A stretch of DNA of 7,584 nucleotides from JBGTBQ01 sp041749275. Its GTDB lineage: Bacteria; Acidobacteriota; Blastocatellia; Pyrinomonadales; Pyrinomonadaceae. A program made the translations under genes and the position numbers. The DNA is taken from assembly GCA_041749275.1 (NCBI GenBank), contig JBGTBQ010000274.1, positions 1 to 7,584 on the forward strand, written 5' to 3'. Shown here one piece after another: positions 1 through 5,517 of the stretch. The notes beneath the pieces are model-generated. The model ran no database searches. It worked only from the letters and a program-made list of their open reading frames with translations, and was not told the DNA's origin. How positions within the stretch are numbered: position 1 is the stretch's first letter; each line of letters begins with the position of its first letter.

Positions 1-115
1 GTTCTTTCAAGCCCCGGAGGGGCGGCAGCGCCTACCATGTCGCTCCTCACGGAGCTTCAGCGACCTCATGTCACGCGACGGGCTATAAACATTCCGCTCC
101 TCACGGAGCTTCGGC
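1..115. repeat. Short interspersed palindromic repeat block (18-base direct repeat, two copies)
   Basis: The 18-mer CGCTCCTCACGGAGCTTC occurs at 41-58 and again, identically, at 95-112, exactly 54 bases apart. Each copy contains a small hairpin, GCTCC-tcac-GGAGC (42-55 and 96-109). A third mini-palindrome, GCCCC-gga-GGGGC, lies at 11-23. No convincing reading frame crosses the block. Periodic short palindromes of this kind resemble interspersed repeat families of environmental GC-rich bacteria; that is a recollection of style, not a search result. The block continues to the window edge, so more copies may lie to the left. Spacers between copies are not repeated, and no cas gene is visible, so it is not a CRISPR array. 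Confidence 0.6.
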
Positions 116-131
116 ACATGGCTTTTCAGAC

Positions 132-158
132 ACGCTCTTAGAGCGCCGGAGCGTTTTT
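132..158 (+). terminator. Terminator-like hairpin with T-run, plus strand
   Basis: ACGCTC (132-137) pairs with GAGCGT (149-154) across an 11-base loop and runs directly into five T (154-158), followed by further T-rich sequence to about 171. The stem is only six base pairs, and no plus-strand gene is visible upstream inside the window, so it would have to serve something left of base 1. A competing smaller hairpin, CGCTC-tta-GAGCG (133-145), uses the same bases. Confidence 0.3.
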
Positions 159-237
159 CGATTTGATTTGTAACGTGACGTAACTGAAATCGAACGGTAA
201 GGAAGGGCGCTTCTTTGCGTTCGAGATGCCAACTCCA

Positions 238-269
238 ATTTTAAGAAACCCGGCGGGGTGAAGCCGCCG
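238..269 (-). terminator. Possible 3' hairpin of the minus-strand metal-resistance cluster
   Basis: CGGCGG (251-256) pairs perfectly with CCGCCG (264-269) around a seven-base loop. On the minus strand the stem is followed by GGTTTCTTAAAATT, a short and interrupted T-rich tail. It sits where the CopD-like remnant stops looking coding and about 200 bases beyond the DUF305 stop, so it could end the transcript of the whole cluster. The tail is weak, and the same bases are also read as Leu-Gly-Gly codons of the remnant, so the call is tentative. Confidence 0.3.
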
Positions 270-469
270 AGCAACGTCATCATTGCGAGATAGCTCAACC
301 AGCGGACGAGGCTGTCGTTCGCCGTGATGGGAGAACCCTCTGCGCCGGATGCGTCCACCGTGGAGCTATCGCTCCGGCTTTCGGATTGTGCCGGCGTCGC
401 CTGCCGCGGCGTCTCCGTCTCGGCGACCTGAAGCTGCCCCGCGCGCGGCACGAACATTTCGCTCGTGCC

Positions 470-1216
470 TCAGTGTTCGTGGTTGGTATGGCCGGTGTGG
501 GCCGCGGGCTTTTTGGCCGCCGGCTTCTTTTTCGGGGCCGGTTTGCGCGTCGCGGCCTTCGCCGCCGGCCTGCCGCCGAGCGCCGCGTTGATGCGGTTCA
601 TCTCCGCGATCTCGCCCTGTTGCTTGGCGACCGTCTTGCGGGCGAACTCCTTGATTTCAACGTGCTCCGCCTTGGTCGTCGCCTCCTTCGACATTTCGAC
701 GGCCATCTTGTGGTGCATGGTCATCGTGTCGAGGAAGAGACGGTCGAACTCACGCCCCTCCGCCGTCTTCAACTTCAGCAGGTCCGCCTCGTGATCCATC
801 TTCATGTTATGGTGGCCGGGCATGTCCTGCATGTGCGCCATCATCTGCGAGTGATCCATCCGTGGGCGGTCCGAATACCAGTGCTGGCGGTGGCCCCTGA
901 GCACCAACATGTCCCGCTGCTGATCGTCGCCGGTCTTCTTGGCGAAGTTCTTGACACGCGCGTCCGTACCTTTCTCTTGAGCTAAACGAGCCATCTCGAT
1001 GCCCTGCTCGTGGTGCATGATCGTCATGTCTATGTAATGAAGATCATAGGGCATGTCGGACATCTGGCCGTGACCTGTATGACCCGTCTGCTGTTGGCCG
1101 GCCTGCCCCGCATGACCCATGTGCTCCTGCGCCGCCGCGTTGACGACGCTCAAAGCGACGAGGGCCGCGACCGTGAGCGTGCCTGCCACCGTGTGCTTGA
1201 TCCGATTCGACTTCAT
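470..1216 (-). CDS. DUF305 protein with duplicated MHH core and basic His-ended tail
   Basis: 248 residues. The start at 1216 is chosen because AAGGAGA lies five bases upstream and a clear signal peptide follows (hydrophobic 10-24, predicted cleavage after Ala29); a longer in-frame start at 1282 would bury that signal. The mature chain begins QEHMGH, then a Gln/Gly/His stretch to about 50. Two related halves follow: residues 59-80 with DMTIMHHEQGIEMA and 158-180 with DTMTMHHKMAVEMS, the duplicated helical pattern of DUF305 (ferritin-like fold). A Met/His-rich connector (119-141: DHSQMMAHMQDMPGHHNMKM) joins them. Residues 215-239 are a Lys/Ala/Pro tail, ending HTGHTNHEH. DUF305 proteins are often encoded with copper oxidases and efflux genes, and the His/Met pattern fits metal binding, but their biochemical role is poorly defined. 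It is the last intact gene of the cluster, 109 bases after the oxidase. The family call is firm; the copper-binding role is inference. Confidence 0.88.
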   Translation of the reverse strand: MKSNRIKHTVAGTLTVAALVALSVVNAAAQEHMGHAGQAGQQQTGHTGHGQMSDMPYDLHYIDMTIMHHEQGIEMARLAQEKGTDARVKNFAKKTGDDQQRDMLVLRGHRQHWYSDRPRMDHSQMMAHMQDMPGHHNMKMDHEADLLKLKTAEGREFDRLFLDTMTMHHKMAVEMSKEATTKAEHVEIKEFARKTVAKQQGEIAEMNRINAALGGRPAAKAATRKPAPKKKPAAKKPAAHTGHTNHEH

Positions 1217-1220
1217 AATT

Positions 1221-1227
1221 TCTCCTT
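1221..1227 (-). promoter_or_regulatory. Ribosome binding site deciding the DUF305 start
   Basis: Read on the minus strand this is AAGGAGA, with the GGAG core five bases before the ATG at 1216. It is the strongest Shine-Dalgarno match near this gene and rules against the longer open frame that begins at 1282. Confidence 0.8.
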
Positions 1228-1238
1228 GCTTCTTCCAG

Positions 1239-1256
1239 CCGCCCGAGGTGGGGCGG
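1239..1256 (-). promoter_or_regulatory. GC hairpin just upstream of the DUF305 ribosome binding site
   Basis: CCGCCC (1239-1244) pairs with GGGCGG (1251-1256) across a six-base loop, 11 bases before the AAGGAGA site, inside the 109-base gap after the oxidase gene. It lacks a T-run, so it is not an intrinsic terminator. It could stabilise the downstream message or simply reflect GC-rich sequence. Confidence 0.25.
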
Positions 1257-1325
1257 TCTCTCCATGAGTTTAGAAATGCCACCGCGGCACGCGCCCCCGC
1301 ACCCGCGCTCTTGCCCCTTCCGTGA

Positions 1326-2849
1326 CTACTCGTGCTTGTGCTCTTGTCCCCCCACGGGCTGACCCCGCGGAGCTTCGACGATCCTCTCGCGCACGCGGCG
1401 CATGACCTCGTCGTACATCGCGGGCGGGAGCACCCTAACCATCGTCATCATGCCCATGAACGATCCCGTCCATCCCGGCGGCAGCCCGTAGGTCTCCGGC
1501 TTCGCCACCTCCTTGTCCATGAACATGACCATGTCCTGCGGGTAGCCGGGCACGCGCTTGCGGCGCGCCTCGTCGTCCGGGTTCGACACTTGGCCGAGCC
1601 GCTCCGACTGTCCGGGCTGCACCTCGGAACCTTTCCCCTGACCGGGCGACGGCTGCTGACCGTGGCCCTGATGCTGTTCCTGCGGCCCGACCATGTTCGA
1701 GACGTTGCGCTCCTGCGTCGTCATCCCCATGCCGCGCCCCATGCCGGGGCCGAGGTCTTCACTGAGCGCGTGCCCCTGCGTCACGACGCCCATGCCCTCC
1801 TCCATGCCCATCCCCGTCCGCGAGCCGTGCCCGGCGTGCGCCATCGGCCCGACCATCGAGACCATCTGGTTCATCATGTGGTGCGGCAGGTGACAGTGGA
1901 GCATCCAGTCGCCGACGTAAACGGCGTCGAACTCCACGTCGCGCGCCTGTGCGACGCCGACGAGCACGGTGTTGCCGGGATACCAAGCGGTTTCGGGAAT
2001 GCGTCCGCCCTCCGTGCCCGTGACATAGAACTGGTTGCCGTGAATGTGCATCGGGTGGTGATCCATCCCCATGTTAATCATGCGGATGCGGACGCGCTCG
2101 CCCTGCCGGACGATCATCGGCGTTGAATTTGGTCCCGCCTTGCCGTTGAGCGTGAGCCAGTTGAACTCCATCGCCAACGTGTTCGGGATGGGGTTGTTCG
2201 GCAAGAGCGCCCACTCCTGCAAGACAAGGCCGAAGTCTTTATCCACCTTCGGTGCGTAGGGGCGCTTCGGGTGAATGATGAAAAAGCCGATCATCCCCAT
2301 CATCTCCTGCATCGCCATGTGCGAGTGGTAGAAGAAAGTGCCGTTCTGGTGGAGCGAGAACTCGTAAGTGAAAGTCTGCCCCGGCTCGATCAGAGGCTGG
2401 TTGAGGAACGGCACCCCGTCCTGCGACGGCGGGACTTCAAGCCCGTGCCAGTGCATGCTCGTCCCTTCGGGCAGCTTGTTCGTGACGTGAATGCGAACGC
2501 GGTCGCCCTCGTTCACCTCGATGGTCGGCCCCGGCACGCTGCCGTTGTAGCCCCAGCCGAAAATATCCTTGCCGGGGATGAGTTGCCACTTGACGACTTC
2601 GGGGACGAGGTGGAAGACCTTGACGCCGCCCTCCATCGTCCACGGTAGACGCGGGACATCCGGCACCTGCACGGGGACGACTCCGCCTTCAGAAGTCGCG
2701 GGCCGGTTATCTCTTTTGGGTGGAGCCTGCGGCTGCGGAGCCGTGTGCCCTTCGTGCTGCGCCCGGACGACATTCGAGCCGGCGCCCACCGCGCCCGCGG
2801 CTCCAAGAATGGAAGCGCGCCTCAGAAAATTGCGTCTGCTGTTGTCCAT
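1326..2849 (-). CDS. Tat-exported two-domain multicopper oxidase, Met/His-rich insert
   Basis: 507 residues; AGGAG lies seven bases before the ATG. A twin-arginine signal (SRRNFLRR at 4-11, hydrophobic 13-22, likely cleavage after Ala30) sends a folded copper enzyme to the periplasm; the mature chain starts QHEGHT. The first cupredoxin domain (about 75-195) has HWHG at 133-136 and HSH at 175-177. The second (about 205-335) has HPMHIHG at 265-271 and HCHLPHHM at 318-325, which supply the type 1 Cys319, its His and Met ligands, and the remaining trinuclear His. Domain one lacks the Cys ligand, so a single type 1 site lies in domain two, as in two-domain oxidases that form trimers. Residues 337-376 are Met/Gly/His-rich and 385-418 Gln/Gly-rich; a tail at 432-490 follows. 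All four copper motifs are intact. Cu(I) oxidation in copper tolerance is the likely role; a laccase-like activity on organics or Mn is possible. It lies 47 bases after the outer-membrane factor gene, so co-expression is likely. Confidence 0.93.
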   Translation of the reverse strand: MDNSRRNFLRRASILGAAGAVGAGSNVVRAQHEGHTAPQPQAPPKRDNRPATSEGGVVPVQVPDVPRLPWTMEGGVKVFHLVPEVVKWQLIPGKDIFGWGYNGSVPGPTIEVNEGDRVRIHVTNKLPEGTSMHWHGLEVPPSQDGVPFLNQPLIEPGQTFTYEFSLHQNGTFFYHSHMAMQEMMGMIGFFIIHPKRPYAPKVDKDFGLVLQEWALLPNNPIPNTLAMEFNWLTLNGKAGPNSTPMIVRQGERVRIRMINMGMDHHPMHIHGNQFYVTGTEGGRIPETAWYPGNTVLVGVAQARDVEFDAVYVGDWMLHCHLPHHMMNQMVSMVGPMAHAGHGSRTGMGMEEGMGVVTQGHALSEDLGPGMGRGMGMTTQERNVSNMVGPQEQHQGHGQQPSPGQGKGSEVQPGQSERLGQVSNPDDEARRKRVPGYPQDMVMFMDKEVAKPETYGLPPGWTGSFMGMMTMVRVLPPAMYDEVMRRVRERIVEAPRGQPVGGQEHKHE

Positions 2850-2896
2850 GTCAATACTCCTGTACTGGTGTAAATCTTTCCGGTTTCCGTGTAGCG

Positions 2897-4720
2897 TCAG
2901 CGGTCGTCTGAATCGCCGGAGGCGTCGCTCGCCGATCTCAGCTTGAAGCCTTCGGTGCGCTCGCCGCCTTCGCCGGGGCGTCCCACGGCGTCGAGGCCGC
3001 CTTCGAGCAGGAAGCCGCGCAGACCCGTCGCGCTGCTCCTCAACTCCACGAGCGCGCGCGCGTATTCGACCTCTACCTGAAAGAGCGTGCGTTGCGCGAT
3101 CAGAACCTGCGGGTAGGCGGCAGCCATCTGGCGGAAGTTCGAGAGGTACATCTCGTAAGCCTGCCGCGCGCGCGGGACGACCTGCGTGCGGTACTTCTCG
3201 ACCAGCGTCCGGGCGTTGCGGTACTCGCGGAAGGAGGAAGCCATCCGCATACGCAGGGAAAGTTGGAGGCGATCAAGTTCCCGCTCGGCGATGGCAAGCT
3301 CGGCTTCGGCAGCCGCGATGCCCCCCTTGTTGCGGTTGAAGATGGGGATATTGATGCCCACCTCGATCCGCCCCTCCGCGCCCGTCTTCCTGCCGTCGCG
3401 CTCCAGTATCTCGTTGTTGTAACCGACGCCGCCGTTGACGAAGAGATCGGGGATGCGCTCGGCCTTCTGGCGCGAGACCACCGCACGCGCTCTCTCGACG
3501 CCGGCGCGCGCCGCTTTGATCTCGGGACTATCGCGCAGCAGGACGGTGAGCAACTGCCCCTGATCGAGCGCCTCGGCCCCGTCTTCGAGACTGCCGGCCA
3601 AACGCGCTGGCCGAAGCTCCGGGTTGTTCACCATCGCGCCGAGTGCGCTCCACGCTTGCTCCCAGTCGGTCCGCGCGCGAAGCATTTCAATCTCCGCCCG
3701 CTCGGCCTCGATCTCGATTTCGAGTTGGTCGGGGCGGTCGGCCTGCCCGACGTTGTACAGCTCTCTGGTAATCACGACGGCCTCACGCGCGAGGTCGGCG
3801 AGGTCGGCGCGGAGTTCGACCAACTGCTGCGCGCCGAGAGCCTCGAAGTAGAGCATCCGAACCGAGTTGAGTACGCGCATCCGCTGCGCTTCGGCGAGCG
3901 CCTCGGCCTGCTCGCGCTCACGCTCGAAGACGCGCTTGGCCTTCCCCAACTTCCCGCCGAGCGGGATCGTCTGCTCGACGAAGACGCCATGCTCGCTCTT
4001 CTCGCCGGCGGCGCGGAAAGCCAACTCCTCGCCGAAGTAGCCGACCGTCGGGTTCGGGAAGGCGCCCGCCTGACGACGGCGACCTTCCGCGGCGCTGATC
4101 GAAGCCGCGGCCTGCGCGAGCGTCGGGTTTCTCTCGGCTGCCATCTTCTCCAATTCATCGAGCGTCACCACAGGGCCTTCGGGGATAAGCCCGCGGCTCG
4201 CTCCCCTCCTCACCGGCCCGCGCGGCGAAGCGGTCTGGTGCATGGCGTGATCTACCGCCGGCGAGGGCTGTTGTCCGTGCGTCGGCGTGGCCGTCGGTTG
4301 CGGCATCTGATTCTGATGTCCCTGATGCGGCTCCGTCATCGCGGGCTGCGTCATCGCGGGCGTCGGCGTCACGGTCGGCTGCATCACGTGTCCCACATGC
4401 GGATCGGAGGGCGCGGGCGTCGGGGTGGGCATGGCCTGTTGCCCGTGCCCGGCGTGCGGGTCGGTGGGCTGAGTCTGGCTGCCTGAAGTTCGCGTGGCCC
4501 CGCCTGTCGCGCGTCCACGCGGGGTTCCGCGCACGGCTTTCCTTTTCTGTGTTTTCTTCCTGACGGGCTTTTTGGCTTTCGGCTTGGCCGGCGGCATGGG
4601 CATCGTGTGGCCCTCGTGCTGCGCCGGCACGGGCGACCCCGCCGAGGCGAGCAGTAACACGACGATGAGCGCGCTAAAGAGTTTGCGCGCCGGCACACTG
4701 AAGCGTTGAGAGTAGTTCAT
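2897..4720 (-). CDS. TolC/CzcC-like outer-membrane factor with His-rich N-terminal extension
   Basis: 607 residues. The ATG at 4720 is preferred because GGGGAG lies seven bases upstream and a signal peptide (hydrophobic 14-27, cleavage near Ala33) follows; an in-frame ATG at 4843 would add 41 residues before it. The mature chain begins QHEGHT. Residues 45-70 are Lys/Arg-rich. Residues 84-165 are Pro/Thr/Gln-rich and hold DPHAGH (87-92), DPHVGH (106-111) and EPHQGH (130-135). The channel domain runs from about 182 to 572: two related halves of long amphipathic helices (201-365, 390-562) with beta-barrel segments such as NPTVGYFGEEL (223-233) and RIEVGINIPIFNRNKG (451-466), diagnostic of the outer-membrane efflux family, closest in feel to heavy-metal CzcC/CusC types. 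Usual length is 400-480, so the extra ~140 residues are unusual. It would normally partner an RND pump and adaptor, neither of which is in the window. The protein family is secure; the copper substrate is inferred from neighbours and His motifs. Confidence 0.92.
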   Translation of the reverse strand: MNYSQRFSVPARKLFSALIVVLLLASAGSPVPAQHEGHTMPMPPAKPKAKKPVRKKTQKRKAVRGTPRGRATGGATRTSGSQTQPTDPHAGHGQQAMPTPTPAPSDPHVGHVMQPTVTPTPAMTQPAMTEPHQGHQNQMPQPTATPTHGQQPSPAVDHAMHQTASPRGPVRRGASRGLIPEGPVVTLDELEKMAAERNPTLAQAAASISAAEGRRRQAGAFPNPTVGYFGEELAFRAAGEKSEHGVFVEQTIPLGGKLGKAKRVFEREREQAEALAEAQRMRVLNSVRMLYFEALGAQQLVELRADLADLAREAVVITRELYNVGQADRPDQLEIEIEAERAEIEMLRARTDWEQAWSALGAMVNNPELRPARLAGSLEDGAEALDQGQLLTVLLRDSPEIKAARAGVERARAVVSRQKAERIPDLFVNGGVGYNNEILERDGRKTGAEGRIEVGINIPIFNRNKGGIAAAEAELAIAERELDRLQLSLRMRMASSFREYRNARTLVEKYRTQVVPRARQAYEMYLSNFRQMAAAYPQVLIAQRTLFQVEVEYARALVELRSSATGLRGFLLEGGLDAVGRPGEGGERTEGFKLRSASDASGDSDDR

Positions 4721-4727
4721 GACTTTT

Positions 4728-4733
4728 CTCCCC
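4728..4733 (-). promoter_or_regulatory. Ribosome binding site deciding the outer-membrane factor start
   Basis: Read on the minus strand this is GGGGAG, seven bases before the ATG at 4720. No comparable site precedes the upstream ATG at 4843, and starting here places the signal peptide at the N-terminus. Confidence 0.75.
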
Positions 4734-4867
4734 TGTGGTAACAAAAGCAAGCCCGCGCGTGCGCTGAACTTTGAGCGCGCCGCGTCGTGGCGACTGAAAG
4801 CAATTATTGAGAGATGAAGATGCGAGAGGGGGCGACGGCGCACCTTGGCCGAAGCCCGCGGGCGGGT

Positions 4868-5389
4868 CTAGATGCGGAAGACGTTGAGCAGGAGATGCCT
4901 GTCGGAACTGCCGGGTGGCGCGCGGTGCGCCGGAGTAATCTCCCGAACGATGAAGACCGTCGGAGCTATGCCGTTGCCCGAAGCGCGCGGGGTGATTTCT
5001 TTCCCGACCTTCTGGCCGTAGTTGGACTGCAACTCGAAGTTCGGCGACGGCGGCGAGTCGGACCGGCCTACACAGTGAGAGCAGAGTAGGTCGTGCGCGC
5101 CGGAGGTGACGACCGTCAACACTTCGGATTCAGTCTGAAGCTGCTCTCGGACGGGCGACTCGGCGGCGTGCCCCACGCCGTGGGCCTGCGCGTGGCCCGA
5201 ATGGTCTTCGAGACCAGCCGAGTGCTGGCTGTGGTCGGACATGTGCACGCCGTAAGTGGCGGCGCTATCGGGCACGCCCGCCATCGTCTCACACCCTACG
5301 TGCGGGCAGGCCGCGGCGGCCAGCACGCCGCCCCAGCAGCCCACGACAAGGGCACAGACTACACAGACATTTAACAGCTTTCGGGTCAC
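4868..5389 (-). CDS. Small exported His/Cys-rich protein, family not recognised
   Basis: 173 residues. The only early start is GTG at 5389; an in-frame stop lies eight codons upstream. No clear Shine-Dalgarno precedes it. Residues 1-27 form a hydrophobic export signal (KLLNVCVVCALVVGCWGGVL), cleaved probably near Ala27; a lipobox-like VVGC at 15-18 leaves lipoprotein processing possible. The mature part begins with CPHVGC (28-33), then a His-rich stretch (49-74) with HSQH, DHSGH and HGVGH, and a CSHC motif at 103-106. The C-terminus is Pro-rich and ends LLLNVFRI. Cys and His clusters of this kind could bind soft metals, and position between the propeller lipoprotein and the outer-membrane factor supports a periplasmic metal-related role, but no domain is recognised. 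Coding character is supported by the signal peptide, His/Cys motifs matching its neighbours, and fit to the gene spacing (128 bases before, 147 after). Confidence 0.72.
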   Translation of the reverse strand: MTRKLLNVCVVCALVVGCWGGVLAAAACPHVGCETMAGVPDSAATYGVHMSDHSQHSAGLEDHSGHAQAHGVGHAAESPVREQLQTESEVLTVVTSGAHDLLCSHCVGRSDSPPSPNFELQSNYGQKVGKEITPRASGNGIAPTVFIVREITPAHRAPPGSSDRHLLLNVFRI

Positions 5390-5458
5390 GGTTTTTACTT
5401 GATAGGTTAATTAACACACACAAAGGTCTCTTGTCCATGCACCAGCGCACCTTCTTAC

Positions 5459-5479
5459 ATCCGCGAGGTAGTTGCGGAT
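5459..5479. promoter_or_regulatory. Inverted repeat in the gap upstream of the small His/Cys protein
   Basis: ATCCGC (5459-5464) and GCGGAT (5474-5479) form a perfect six-base inverted repeat with a nine-base spacer, about 70 bases before the GTG start. It has no T-run on either side. It might be an operator or an mRNA hairpin in this 128-base gap. No convincing -35/-10 pair was found beside it. Confidence 0.2.
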
Positions 5480-5517
5480 CTTTGGGAGCGTGCTTAACGT
5501 CCCGCTTCACTTCCATC

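Larger units (their letters stand above)
101..457 (-). pseudogene. Probable truncated CopC-CopD-like copper protein remnant
   Basis: An open frame of 118 codons starts with ATG 13 bases after the DUF305 stop, behind a weak GAGG. It lies in the same frame as the DUF305 gene, with only that single TGA between them. Residues 1-47 are a Thr/Ser/Ala/Pro-rich linker. Residues 48-65 (DSLVRWLSYLAMMTLLGG) closely resemble the linker and first membrane helix typical of CopD domains, which in many bacteria are fused behind a CopC domain and take up or transfer copper. After about residue 66 (near base 262) composition changes: AT content rises, residues become basic and low-complexity, and no further helices appear. 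Full CopD has several membrane helices, so this is read as a fragment lacking the CopC part and almost all of CopD. It could instead be a chance frame or a short real protein. Resemblance is judged by eye. Confidence 0.4.

Noticed and set aside
1..115. Possible CRISPR array from the repeated 18-mer
   Set aside because: Only two copies, repeat too short, and no cas genes or uniform array seen.
386..985. 199-codon plus-strand open frame
   Set aside because: Antisense shadow of the DUF305 gene; the opposite frame has duplicated MHH motifs and a ribosome site.
1332..2126. 264-codon plus-strand open frame
   Set aside because: Antisense shadow of the multicopper oxidase; His/Arg-rich low-complexity product with no start signal.
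3092..4486. 464-codon plus-strand open frame
   Set aside because: It lies antisense to the outer-membrane factor gene, is Arg/His/Leu-rich as expected for the complement of a GC-rich gene, and shows no domain; the minus-strand frame has signal peptide, ribosome site and family motifs.
5289..5516. 75-codon minus-strand frame overlapping the start of the small His/Cys protein
   Set aside because: Out of phase with the small protein; no ribosome site and no recognisable domain, while the competing frame has an export signal.
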